From: JACCTH01 sp035250485
GTDB taxonomy: Bacteria; Actinomycetota; Acidimicrobiia; Spongiisociales; ZC4RG35
Length of the DNA stretch: 12,241 nucleotides
Direction of reading: 5' to 3'
Assembly (NCBI GenBank): GCA_035250485.1
Contig: DATFFB010000069.1
Span: forward strand, 1-12,241
Shown piece after piece: positions 6,509-12,241 of the stretch. The translations under genes were made by a program, and so were the position numbers. Below the pieces are notes generated by a model. It was not told the origin of the DNA. It did not search any database and was given only the letters and a program-made list of their open reading frames with translations. Positions within the stretch are counted from its first letter, which is position 1, and every line of letters begins with the position of its first letter.

Positions 6509-7675
6509 TTAGTCGATGGGTAAGCCGGTGTAGTTCTCTGCCATCGCGGTTTGCGCCGCCGGCGAGGTGGCGAGGTAGTCGAGCTCAGCCTCTTGCACGC
6601 GCTGGCCGAAGGAACCCTGATCCTCGAAGCGATGCATCAATGTCGTCATCCACCACGAGAACCTGACCGCCTTCCACACCCTCCCCAGAGCCGTCTCCGA
6701 ATAGCGATTCAGCGCCTCGTCCGAGCCACGTCGGTAGTAGTCGACTAGAGCTCGGGCCAGATAGACGACGTCGGAGATGGCGAGGTTGAGCCCCTTCGCC
6801 CCCGTCGGGGGAACGATATGGGCGGCGTCGCCCGCCAGGTACAGGCGACCGTGGCTCATGGGCTCGGTCACCATGCTCCGCAAAGGGGTGATCGACTTCT
6901 CGATCGAAGGTCCCTCTGCCAGCCCCTCTGCAGTCGGCGTGGGCAAACGACGTTTGAGCTCCTCCCAGAAACGATCGTCAGGCCAATCCTCAACCGTGGA
7001 TTCGAGCGGACACTGGAGGTAGTAACGAGAGAGGTTGGGATTTCGCATCGAGCACAGAGCAAAACCCCGCTCGTGGTTGTTATAGATCAGTTCGTCGTCG
7101 ACCGGAGGCGTCTCCGACAGGATGCCGAGCCAGCCGAAGGGGTAGACCCTTTCGTAGGTGCGAGGGTTGGGAATCATCGTTCGACAGACGCCGTGTCCCC
7201 CGTCACAGCCGGCGATGAAATCCGCTTCTACTCGATGGAGTTGTCCGTCTTTGACATAGGTGGCGAAGGGGGTTGTCGTCTCGAGGTCGAAGAGCTTGGT
7301 GTCCTCGGCCTCAAAGAGGATCTGCTGGCCGCTTCGATCACACGCTTCGTAAAGATCCTTTTGCACCTCGGTTTGGCCATAGATGGTCACCGAACGGCGG
7401 ATCAGGCCCTCGAAGTCCACCCGGAACATCCGATTGGCGAAGGCGAGATTGACCCCTCCATGCACGAAGCCGTCGCGGGCCAAGCGATCACCAAGACCGA
7501 TCGAGCGAAGAACTTCGACGCTCCCCTGTTCGAGGACTCCCGCCCGAATACGGGACAAGACGTGGTCCCGGCTGCGTAGCTCCAGGATCACGCTCTGTAT
7601 TCCCTCGGCGGCCAATAGGCGCGCGAGCAGCGTGCCTGCGGGACCGCCGCCAACGATTACAACCTGGGTTCGCAA
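6509..7675 (-). CDS. pobA: 4-hydroxybenzoate 3-monooxygenase PobA
   Basis: PobA is the FAD-dependent hydroxylase that makes protocatechuate from 4-hydroxybenzoate using NAD(P)H and oxygen. The 388-residue protein is nearly collinear with the 394-residue Pseudomonas fluorescens enzyme as remembered. The FAD fingerprint is V-I-V-G-G-G-P-A-G (6-14), the D-G motif is G-C-D-G-G-H-G (156-162), and the second FAD motif is L-A-G-D-A-A-H-I-V-P-P-T-G (280-292). Substrate residues match: Y198, S209 and R211 correspond to Y201, S212 and R214, and Y382 in E-N-Y-T-G-L-P corresponds to Y385. R44 of R-I-R-A-G-V-L-E-Q-G is kept. The coenzyme-specificity segment 33-38 differs (L33 and H38). The start is TTG, backed by a strong GGAGGT site. 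It heads the pca operon. Confidence 0.97.
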   Translation of the reverse strand: MRTQVVIVGGGPAGTLLARLLAAEGIQSVILELRSRDHVLSRIRAGVLEQGSVEVLRSIGLGDRLARDGFVHGGVNLAFANRMFRVDFEGLIRRSVTIYGQTEVQKDLYEACDRSGQQILFEAEDTKLFDLETTTPFATYVKDGQLHRVEADFIAGCDGGHGVCRTMIPNPRTYERVYPFGWLGILSETPPVDDELIYNNHERGFALCSMRNPNLSRYYLQCPLESTVEDWPDDRFWEELKRRLPTPTAEGLAEGPSIEKSITPLRSMVTEPMSHGRLYLAGDAAHIVPPTGAKGLNLAISDVVYLARALVDYYRRGSDEALNRYSETALGRVWKAVRFSWWMTTLMHRFEDQGSFGQRVQEAELDYLATSPAAQTAMAENYTGLPID

Positions 7676-7681
7676 TTGCCC

Positions 7682-7687
7682 ACCTCC
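7682..7687 (-). promoter_or_regulatory. Strong Shine-Dalgarno site deciding the TTG start of pobA
   Basis: On the minus strand GGAGGT ends 6 bases before TTG at 7675. No ATG or GTG nearby in the same frame would give the conserved M-x-T-Q-V-x-I-x-G N-terminus. A near-perfect ribosome site paired with a rare start codon makes TTG the likely true start. Confidence 0.75.
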
Positions 7688-7700
7688 GGCACAGGTTTAG

Positions 7701-7721
7701 TCGGAGTAACTTCGGTTCCGA
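7701..7721. promoter_or_regulatory. Inverted repeat with C-UUCG-G loop upstream of pobA (candidate operator or leader hairpin)
   Basis: TCGGA (7701-7705) and TCCGA (7717-7721) form perfect arms 11 bases apart. Inside, AAC-TTCG-GTT can extend the stem around a TTCG tetraloop closed by C-G, leaving a 3-base bulge. It lies 26-46 bases upstream of the pobA start and 33-53 bases before the divergent DUF5655 start. It could be a regulator site for the pca operon or an RNA hairpin. No regulator gene is in the window to link it to. Confidence 0.35.
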
Positions 7722-7753
7722 TGCCTAGGGCAGTCGGCGATTCCCGCCAGGCG

Positions 7754-8179
7754 ATGTGGATGTGTCCGAGCTGTGAGCGGACCTTCGCCAACCGCAACCA
7801 GCCTCATAGCTGCGTTCGGTTGCGAAGTCTCGACGAGCACTTTCTCCGCAGCAGACCGTACGTGAGAGAGACCTTCGATCGGGTTCTGGGTTTGTTCGCC
7901 GGGGCGGATCCTCCCGTGTCCGTCCTCCCCGAGAAGACCCGAATCGCCTTTCACGTTCGCATGAGCTTTGCTGCTTTCGTCCCCCACAAGTCGTGGCTTG
8001 ACGGCCACATGATCCTGGCCCGCTCCTTAGCCCACGACAGGTGGACCCGGGTTGAGGAGTTCTCACCTCGAAATGTCCTCCATGCCTTTCGCCTCCGCAC
8101 TCCTGACGAGGTCGATGCCACATTCGCCGGGTGGCTCCTCGAGGCCTACGAAGTCGGCTGCCAGAGGCACCTGACCTGA
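7754..8179 (+). CDS. DUF5655 domain protein with N-terminal zinc-ribbon
   Basis: Starting at the ATG at 7754 gives a 141-residue protein beginning M-W-M-C-P-S-C. Residues C4, C7, H18 and C20 (CPSCERTFANRNQPHSC) form a likely small zinc-binding knuckle. The rest matches the DUF5655 pattern: L-D-E-H-F (26-30), V-R-E-T-F-D-R-V-L, V-L-P-E-K-T-R-I-A-F-H-V-R-M-S-F, then W-L-D-G-H-M-I-L-A-R, F-S-P-R-N-V-L-H-A-F-R-L-R and E-A-Y-E-V-G-C-Q-R-H-L near the end. The family is widespread in bacteria and has no established function. The open frame continues upstream to 7676, with another ATG at 7721, but those extra residues are not family-like. It is divergent from pobA across 78 bases and precedes the histidine kinase by 65 bases. 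Confidence 0.82.
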   Translation: MWMCPSCERTFANRNQPHSCVRLRSLDEHFLRSRPYVRETFDRVLGLFAGADPPVSVLPEKTRIAFHVRMSFAAFVPHKSWLDGHMILARSLAHDRWTRVEEFSPRNVLHAFRLRTPDEVDATFAGWLLEAYEVGCQRHLT

Positions 8180-8206
8180 GCCGGGAATCGCCGCCGGGAT
8201 CGTTAA

Positions 8207-8261
8207 CTCGGGCGGGCAGCTGACCGAAAATAGCTCGAAGGCGAATGTCAGCTGACCCGAG
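8207..8261. repeat. Paired CAGCTGAC boxes and interrupted inverted repeat at the histidine kinase start
   Basis: CTCGGG (8207-8212) and CAGCTGAC (8217-8224) upstream of the gene are mirrored by GTCAGCTGACCCGAG at 8247-8261, which overlaps the ATG at 8245. GTCAGCTGAC (8247-8256) is itself a 10-base palindrome. The arrangement could be an operator pair controlling the kinase gene, or a leader structure masking its start. Part of the second copy is coding sequence, so chance is possible. Confidence 0.3.
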
Positions 8262-9915
8262 ACCGAATCACCTATTGAAGGCCATCCGAGCTTGCGCGCT
8301 CGCAGCGGCGGTCGTGGCCTTGGGCTACGGCCTGTTTCTGGTCGTCGCCGGACCACCAGCAAACTTCGGGAACGCCGGCGTCGTTTATGCCGGGGCATCG
8401 ACGGCGGCTGGGATCGCACTGACTGTGGCCGGGTTGGTAAATAAGGGCCGGGCGCGTGTCGCCTGGACGTTGATCGGTGCGGGCGTGGCCTGTTGGGGAA
8501 TTGGCGAGATCGTCTGGGTAATCCAGGGCGCCTTGACCGGCGAGATTCCGTACCCCGGTGTGGCCGATTTCTTCTATGTCGCCGGGTATCCGTTTATTTT
8601 CGCCGGTGTCGTATTCCTTCCGTATTTGCGACCGGGACGCTACGAGCGCATCCGCCTCGCCCTCGACGCCACTGCCGGCACCCTCTCGCTGGCAGCGGTG
8701 ATGTGGGTCGCCTATCTAAATCGAGTGGTCAGTGTTGGCGCCGATCCGATCGAAACCATCCTCAATCTCGTCTATCCGTTCGGCGACGTGCTCCTGGCCA
8801 CTGCCCTCATGGTGCTGGCGATGCGCCGATCGGAGGACCGGCTCGATCTCAAGGTCCTATTGGTCGCGGCCGGCGTCGCCCTCACCATGGTCGCCGACGT
8901 CATCTTCTCCCTTCAGGTGGCGGCGGACACGTTCGTCGAGTGGACTTGGCTAGACGGAATCTGGCTCTTCTCGTATAGCGCCTTTGCCCTGGCCGCCTTT
9001 ATGATCACCCGGCCCTCAACGGCCTCTGAACATGCCTATCGCCCGGTCGAGGGGTGGCAGCTGGTGGCGCCCTACACCGCGGTCGCCAGCCTGTTCGTCA
9101 TCCGGCTCATCATGAGCTCAGGCAACAGCTTGATTCTGAATATCGCCACCACGGCGGTGGCCGCCTTGATCGTCGGCCGGCAAGCCGTGGCGATCCGGGA
9201 ACGAAAAGAACTCCTCGAGAAGCAGCGCGACGATCTGGTCGCCTCGGTCTCGCACGAACTGCGGACTCCGCTGACCGGCATCCAGGGCTACACCCAGTTG
9301 CTCATGGACGCGGGCGACGCCCTCGATCCGGCCGAACGCCGCGAGATGCTGGAGACGATCAACGTTTCCGCCGGCCAGCTCGGACTTATCGTCACCGACC
9401 TCATCAACGTGGCCCGCGACCGGCTGCAGAACGTTCGTCTCTACCGGGTGCCCTACGAAGCTGCCGAGCTGGTGCGGGAGGCGGTCGCCACAGCTGCATC
9501 AACTCGAGCGGTGGTGATTGAAATCGAACCCGACGTTTCCGTTTCAGCCGACCCGGATCGGGTCCGTCAGGTTCTGGTCAATCTGTTGACGAACGCCATC
9601 CGTTACGGACGTTCTCAGATCAAAGTCGTCGCCCGCCGGGACGGCGGCGCAGTCCTTTTCGCTGTCCATGACGACGGCGACGGGGTGCCGACCAAACACC
9701 AGTCCGACATCTGGCAACGGTTCGAGCGCGGTGCCTATCGCCACAACGCCACGGTTCCCGGCTCCGGGATCGGGCTCTCTGTCGCCAAGGACCTCGTCAT
9801 CGCCCATGGTGGAACCATTCGTTACCGGCCCTCAGATTTGATCGGCGGCGCCTGCTTCGAGTTCACAATCCCGGCGTCGGAAAGCCCGGTCGAGTTGGTC
9901 GGTTCACCGTCCTAA
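8245..9915 (+). CDS. Membrane sensor histidine kinase with polytopic N-terminal domain
   Basis: This 556-residue protein combines a membrane part with a cytoplasmic kinase. Hydrophobic stretches at about 16-36, 45-65, 73-95, 105-127, 140-158, 172-193, 204-224, 237-255, 273-291 and 296-312 suggest 8-10 membrane helices. A charged helix (315-335) leads directly to the H-box V-S-H-E-L-R-T-P-L-T with H337 as phosphorylation site. The ATPase domain has the N-box N-L-L-T-N-A-I-R-Y (446-454), the G1 box H-D-D-G-D-G-V-P (475-482), the F-box W-Q-R-F-E-R-G and the G2 box G-S-G-I-G-L-S (506-512). No HAMP or PAS domain is visible, so sensing probably occurs within the membrane helices. No response regulator is adjacent. 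The signal is unknown. The ribosome site (GAAGG) is close to the ATG. Confidence 0.95.
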   Translation: MSADPRPNHLLKAIRACALAAAVVALGYGLFLVVAGPPANFGNAGVVYAGASTAAGIALTVAGLVNKGRARVAWTLIGAGVACWGIGEIVWVIQGALTGEIPYPGVADFFYVAGYPFIFAGVVFLPYLRPGRYERIRLALDATAGTLSLAAVMWVAYLNRVVSVGADPIETILNLVYPFGDVLLATALMVLAMRRSEDRLDLKVLLVAAGVALTMVADVIFSLQVAADTFVEWTWLDGIWLFSYSAFALAAFMITRPSTASEHAYRPVEGWQLVAPYTAVASLFVIRLIMSSGNSLILNIATTAVAALIVGRQAVAIRERKELLEKQRDDLVASVSHELRTPLTGIQGYTQLLMDAGDALDPAERREMLETINVSAGQLGLIVTDLINVARDRLQNVRLYRVPYEAAELVREAVATAASTRAVVIEIEPDVSVSADPDRVRQVLVNLLTNAIRYGRSQIKVVARRDGGAVLFAVHDDGDGVPTKHQSDIWQRFERGAYRHNATVPGSGIGLSVAKDLVIAHGGTIRYRPSDLIGGACFEFTIPASESPVELVGSPS

Positions 9916-9945
9916 CCAGAGCCGGGCTGGGAATTTGCCAGAAGA

Positions 9946-10977
9946 TCATGCTTGGTTCGTGATAGGCAACAAGATCGATTCGACCTCGTCGAATGCAGAG
10001 GTCTCTTCATAGCCGGAGCGATTCTTGCGACACCAGCCCAGTGGAGTAAGCCCGTATTCGGGGTCAGCGAGGTTGGGATCGGCGCCCAGTGTGAGGAGCC
10101 GTCTGACAGTGGCCGGGCGTCCTCCCGCCGCTGCCCGGCGCAAGGGATGACCGCCAAAGACCGGGTCCACGCCATCGACGGGGGTGCCGGCGGCAACAAG
10201 CTGGTCAATTACGTCGAGCCTTTGATGGTCGGCCGCCATGACCAGGGCTCGGATCCTGGCATCCTCGGGGGTCTCGGGGTTCAACCATCCGGAGATGTCA
10301 CCAGCCGCGGCGGCCTCTTCTATCCCGCCGATGGTGGCCCCAGCGGCGACGAGGGCATCGACCACCTCGGTCATTCCGAACACGGCCGCGTGCAACAAAG
10401 CCGTGCCTCGAGGAACTCCGCCTGCGTCATCGGTGGCCCGGGCGTCCAAGTTCGCCCCAGCTTCGATGAGCACCTTGGCCACCGCCGCGTCGCCATAGCT
10501 GGCGGCGGTTATCAAAGGCGACTCCGAGTCCCCTTCGTCACCGTCGACCTGCGCCCCCGCTGCGATCAAAGTACGGGCTACCTCACCAGTGCCCTCGAGA
10601 TCGCGCCAGCGATTGCGCCCGGTGTCGAATCGCGCCATAGCGATGTAGCCGAGAGGCGAAGCCCCGGCTGGGTGGTCGCTCCAGTTCTGCATTGAAGACG
10701 TCACCACATCGGGATGCCGTGAGATCAACCTCGCGAGCCGACGGAGGTCGCGATCGTCGAGAATTCGGCGACGGTCCACCTCAAGCTTGAGCTTGGGCCA
10801 GCTGGAGAACCCATACTCGCGAGCCAGGGCCAGTTGTGCGGTGGCGAGATCGCGTTTTCGACCGACGGCCTCGAGCCTGGAGAGCGCCGGGGAATCGCCG
10901 CGTTGGGCCGCGCGAAGCAGCTCCTTGGCCCGACGACGCAATTGACCCAGATCAGGGTCGGAGGGAAGCACTGCCAT
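9946..10977 (-). CDS. Ankyrin-repeat protein
   Basis: This 343-residue soluble protein has no signal peptide or membrane segment. Residues 11-65 hold a helical N-terminus (L-R-R-R-A-K-E-L-L-R-A) ending in A-R-E-Y-G-F-S-S-W-P-K-L, a combination recurring in soil-bacterial ankyrin proteins. Ankyrin-type units follow: a degenerate one at about 107-146 (L-I-A-A-G-A-Q-V-D), then 153-180 (S-P-L-I-T-A-A-S-Y-G-D to A-G-A-N-L-D), 191-217 (T-A-L-L-H-A-A-V-F-G-M), 242-270 and 277-305 (L-G-A-D-P-N-L-A-D). Such repeats bind partner proteins; the partner is unknown. The ATG at 10977 has AAAAGGAG 5 bases upstream. Its stop lies 30 bases from the convergent histidine kinase stop. The 157-base spacer upstream separates it from udgX. 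Confidence 0.88.
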   Translation of the reverse strand: MAVLPSDPDLGQLRRRAKELLRAAQRGDSPALSRLEAVGRKRDLATAQLALAREYGFSSWPKLKLEVDRRRILDDRDLRRLARLISRHPDVVTSSMQNWSDHPAGASPLGYIAMARFDTGRNRWRDLEGTGEVARTLIAAGAQVDGDEGDSESPLITAASYGDAAVAKVLIEAGANLDARATDDAGGVPRGTALLHAAVFGMTEVVDALVAAGATIGGIEEAAAAGDISGWLNPETPEDARIRALVMAADHQRLDVIDQLVAAGTPVDGVDPVFGGHPLRRAAAGGRPATVRRLLTLGADPNLADPEYGLTPLGWCRKNRSGYEETSAFDEVESILLPITNQA

Positions 10978-10982
10978 GACGA

Positions 10983-10990
10983 CTCCTTTT
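10983..10990 (-). promoter_or_regulatory. Shine-Dalgarno site of the ankyrin gene
   Basis: On the minus strand AAAAGGAG ends 5 bases before the ATG at 10977. It supports that start and indicates independent translation from udgX. Confidence 0.7.
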
Positions 10991-11055
10991 TCGCCGGCGG
11001 TCCGCGAGCCGCGCTCAGGAAATCGTCTCGTTAATCCTGACGAGCCAAATGAGGT

Positions 11056-11115
11056 GGACTCAGTCCTTTCCGCGGACCCAGAGGCACCCTCAGTGCCGAT
11101 GGGTAGTTTACTGAG
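11056..11115. repeat. Clustered CTCAGT/ACTGAG repeats between udgX and the ankyrin gene
   Basis: The hexamer CTCAGT occurs at 11059-11064 inside the 11-base palindrome GGACTCAGTCC (11056-11066), again at 11089-11094, and inverted as ACTGAG at 11110-11115. The last two could pair across a 15-base loop. Three copies in 60 intergenic bases hint at a protein-binding region or a processing or termination structure after udgX. There is no U-tract. Function unproven. Confidence 0.3.
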
Positions 11116-11134
11116 CCGAATGCTCCCCGGAGAG

Positions 11135-11749
11135 TTACCCGCGCACTAGGCGGGCGGCCTGCTGAAGGTCTGCGACGAAAGCCTGCCGATTCTCCTGACG
11201 AGAGGCCTCGTCCCGCGAGCGCAGGATCGAGGAGGGATGAACCGTCACCAGAACCTGCCGTTCGCCCCAGTCAAAGGTCTTTCCCCGGTCAGTGAGGACC
11301 CTGATGCTCGAGCCGAGCATGGCCTGGCATGCGGTGGCTCCGAGCCCAACGATCAGGCGCGGTCGGAGCAGAGAAAACTCGCCGTCGAGCCAGGGCCGGC
11401 AGGCTTCGATTTCGTAGCGGTTGGGCTTTTGGTGGAGGCGACGCCAGCCGGCGCCAGGTTTCCATTTGAAGTGCTTGACGACATTGGTCATGTACACCTC
11501 GTCCGGGTCGATCTCAGCCTCCTCCAGCGATGACCGCAATAGCTTGCCGGCGGGACCCACGAACGGTTCGCCCTGCTTGTCCTCCTCGTCGCCGGGTTGT
11601 TCGCCGACCAGGACCAGTTCTGCGGTTACTGGTCCCATCCCAAATACAGTTTGAGTGGCGTCCTTGTAAAGGTCGCAGTTGGTGCAGGACTTGGCGACGT
11701 CGGCCAGCTCCTCCACCGCCTTCCTTCGTTTGGCGACCGAGTCAGCCAT
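11135..11749 (-). CDS. UdgX-type uracil-DNA glycosylase
   Basis: UdgX is a uracil-DNA glycosylase relative that excises uracil and remains covalently bound to the abasic site. This 204-residue protein aligns with Mycobacterium smegmatis UdgX along its length. Motif A is G-E-Q-P-G-D-E-E-D (49-57), followed by P-F-V-G-P-A-G-K-L-L (62-71). The UdgX-specific insertion reads G-W-R-R-L-H-Q-K-P (101-109), placing H106 at the position of the covalent His109, but with W and L where the known enzyme has K and I (KRRIH). V-H-P-S-S-I-L-R (170-177) is the C-terminal active-site motif. Fe-S ligands are likely C22, C25 and C117, with H93 of V-V-K-H-F-K where family 4 enzymes have Cys. It starts 3 bases after the upstream gene's stop, so the two probably share a transcript. 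Confidence 0.92.
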   Translation of the reverse strand: MADSVAKRRKAVEELADVAKSCTNCDLYKDATQTVFGMGPVTAELVLVGEQPGDEEDKQGEPFVGPAGKLLRSSLEEAEIDPDEVYMTNVVKHFKWKPGAGWRRLHQKPNRYEIEACRPWLDGEFSLLRPRLIVGLGATACQAMLGSSIRVLTDRGKTFDWGERQVLVTVHPSSILRSRDEASRQENRQAFVADLQQAARLVRG

Positions 11750-11752
11750 GAC

Positions 11753-12241
11753 TCATGGGGCGTCAACCGGACGCCTCAGAGCCAGTAGCGCCCCCAGGGC
11801 GGCCAGGGTCGATTCGGCACCCTGATTGAGGTTCAAGCCTTCGGCGGTGAGTCCGTCGCAGCACGCGCCGGTCCTGGGGTCGTAGAGCCCAGCGCGCTGA
11901 TCGTTGTCCCCCAAGAACCAGGAGACCGCCATCCTCGCCGGAAGCATCCAGCCGGGATCGCCGGTCACCTCCGCCGCTCGGACGCAGGCATCTGCCATCG
12001 CCCAGGCTTCGAGCGGCTGTTGATCGAAAGAGGGCTTTCGGTGAGAGACGAAGCGTCCCGCCACCGGAGCAAAGCTGAAACCATGTTCGCCCATCTCGGT
12101 CTCAACGAGCCACTCGAGGAGCCGGAGTCCCTCACTCACCATTTTCGGATCATCCAGGGCGTGGCCGCATCCGATGAGCGCCTCGGGAAGACGGGCGTTG
12201 TCGTAGCGAAGGGGTCCTTCGGGCCAAAGCCACCCATCATC
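11753..12241 (-). CDS. Partial carbohydrate-related protein, C-terminal 162 residues
   Basis: The frame is open from the right edge (33 codons before the first internal ATG at 12142) to a TGA at 11753, so this is the C-terminal part of a longer protein. The edge codons read W-L-W-P-E-G-P-L-R-Y-D-N-A-R-L-P-E-A-L. The later segments include Q-P-L-E-A-W-A-M-A-D-A and L-Y-D-P-R-T-G-A-C-C-D-G-L, then G-L-N-L-N-Q-G-A-E-S-T-L-A-A-L. The W-x-W/E/Y-D-N-A-R-L-P start and the N-Q-G-A-E-S-T end resemble helical alpha/alpha-barrel proteins that accompany or are fused to group 1 glycosyltransferases and mannoside phosphorylases; I recognise the pattern but not a defined activity. Alternating helices suit an alpha/alpha toroid. 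It lies 3 bases upstream of udgX on the same strand. Confidence 0.72.
   Translation of the reverse strand, partial: DDGWLWPEGPLRYDNARLPEALIGCGHALDDPKMVSEGLRLLEWLVETEMGEHGFSFAPVAGRFVSHRKPSFDQQPLEAWAMADACVRAAEVTGDPGWMLPARMAVSWFLGDNDQRAGLYDPRTGACCDGLTAEGLNLNQGAESTLAALGALLALRRPVDAP

Noticed and set aside
6818..7579. 253-codon open frame on the plus strand
   Set aside because: It lies wholly antisense to pobA, whose motifs are intact. No recognisable domain is seen.
9916..9945. Possible terminator between the histidine kinase and ankyrin genes
   Set aside because: AGCC-G-GGCT would need a one-base loop and there is no T-run, so no stable hairpin is supported.
9952..10695. 247-codon open frame on the plus strand
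   Set aside because: It is antisense to the ankyrin gene and shows no motif; the ankyrin repeats on the other strand are clear.
1..12241. Defence island, prophage, transposon or CRISPR
   Set aside because: No integrase, transposase, nuclease-helicase set, terminal repeats or spaced direct repeats were found. Gene content is metabolic, housekeeping and sensory.

Overview
The window is GC-rich and tightly packed, with GTG and TTG starts, a Thr/Ser/Pro-rich lipoprotein, a UdgX-type uracil-DNA glycosylase and a DUF5655 protein. Together these suggest an actinobacterium, perhaps an uncultured Acidimicrobiia-like lineage. This is an inference from gene content and style, since no rRNA or other phylogenetic marker was read. 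No tRNA, rRNA, CRISPR array, insertion sequence or prophage gene was recognised.

Left part (1-2770). The 5' end of a likely alpha/beta hydrolase runs off the left edge on the minus strand. It diverges from a small DUF192-type gene whose 3' end overlaps rsmI, the 16S rRNA C1402 2'-O-methyltransferase. rsmI overlaps tail-to-tail with a minus-strand lipoprotein carrying an HELTH metallopeptidase motif. An 83-base divergent spacer separates the lipoprotein from a short plus-strand MetE-like methyltransferase.

Centre (3891-7675). A five-gene minus-strand operon, pobA-pcaC-pcaH-pcaG-pcaB, converts 4-hydroxybenzoate to protocatechuate (PobA), opens the ring to 3-carboxy-cis,cis-muconate (PcaHG), lactonises it (PcaB) and decarboxylates it to beta-ketoadipate enol-lactone (PcaC). 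Genes overlap by 4 bases or are 3-13 bases apart, so co-transcription is very likely. The next enzyme (PcaD), the CoA transferase and thiolase, a transporter and a regulator are absent from the window.

Right part (7754-12241). A DUF5655 zinc-ribbon protein and a polytopic sensor histidine kinase without an adjacent response regulator lie on the plus strand. On the minus strand follow an ankyrin-repeat protein, a UdgX-like glycosylase, and the C-terminal part of a putative carbohydrate-related protein running off the right edge. The last two are separated by 3 bases.

I see no clear evidence for a wholly undescribed multi-gene system. The best leads are the altered UdgX catalytic loop (W-R-R-L-H instead of K-R-R-I-H), the unusual coenzyme-specificity segment in PobA, the stand-alone PcaC without PcaD, and the HELTH lipoprotein.
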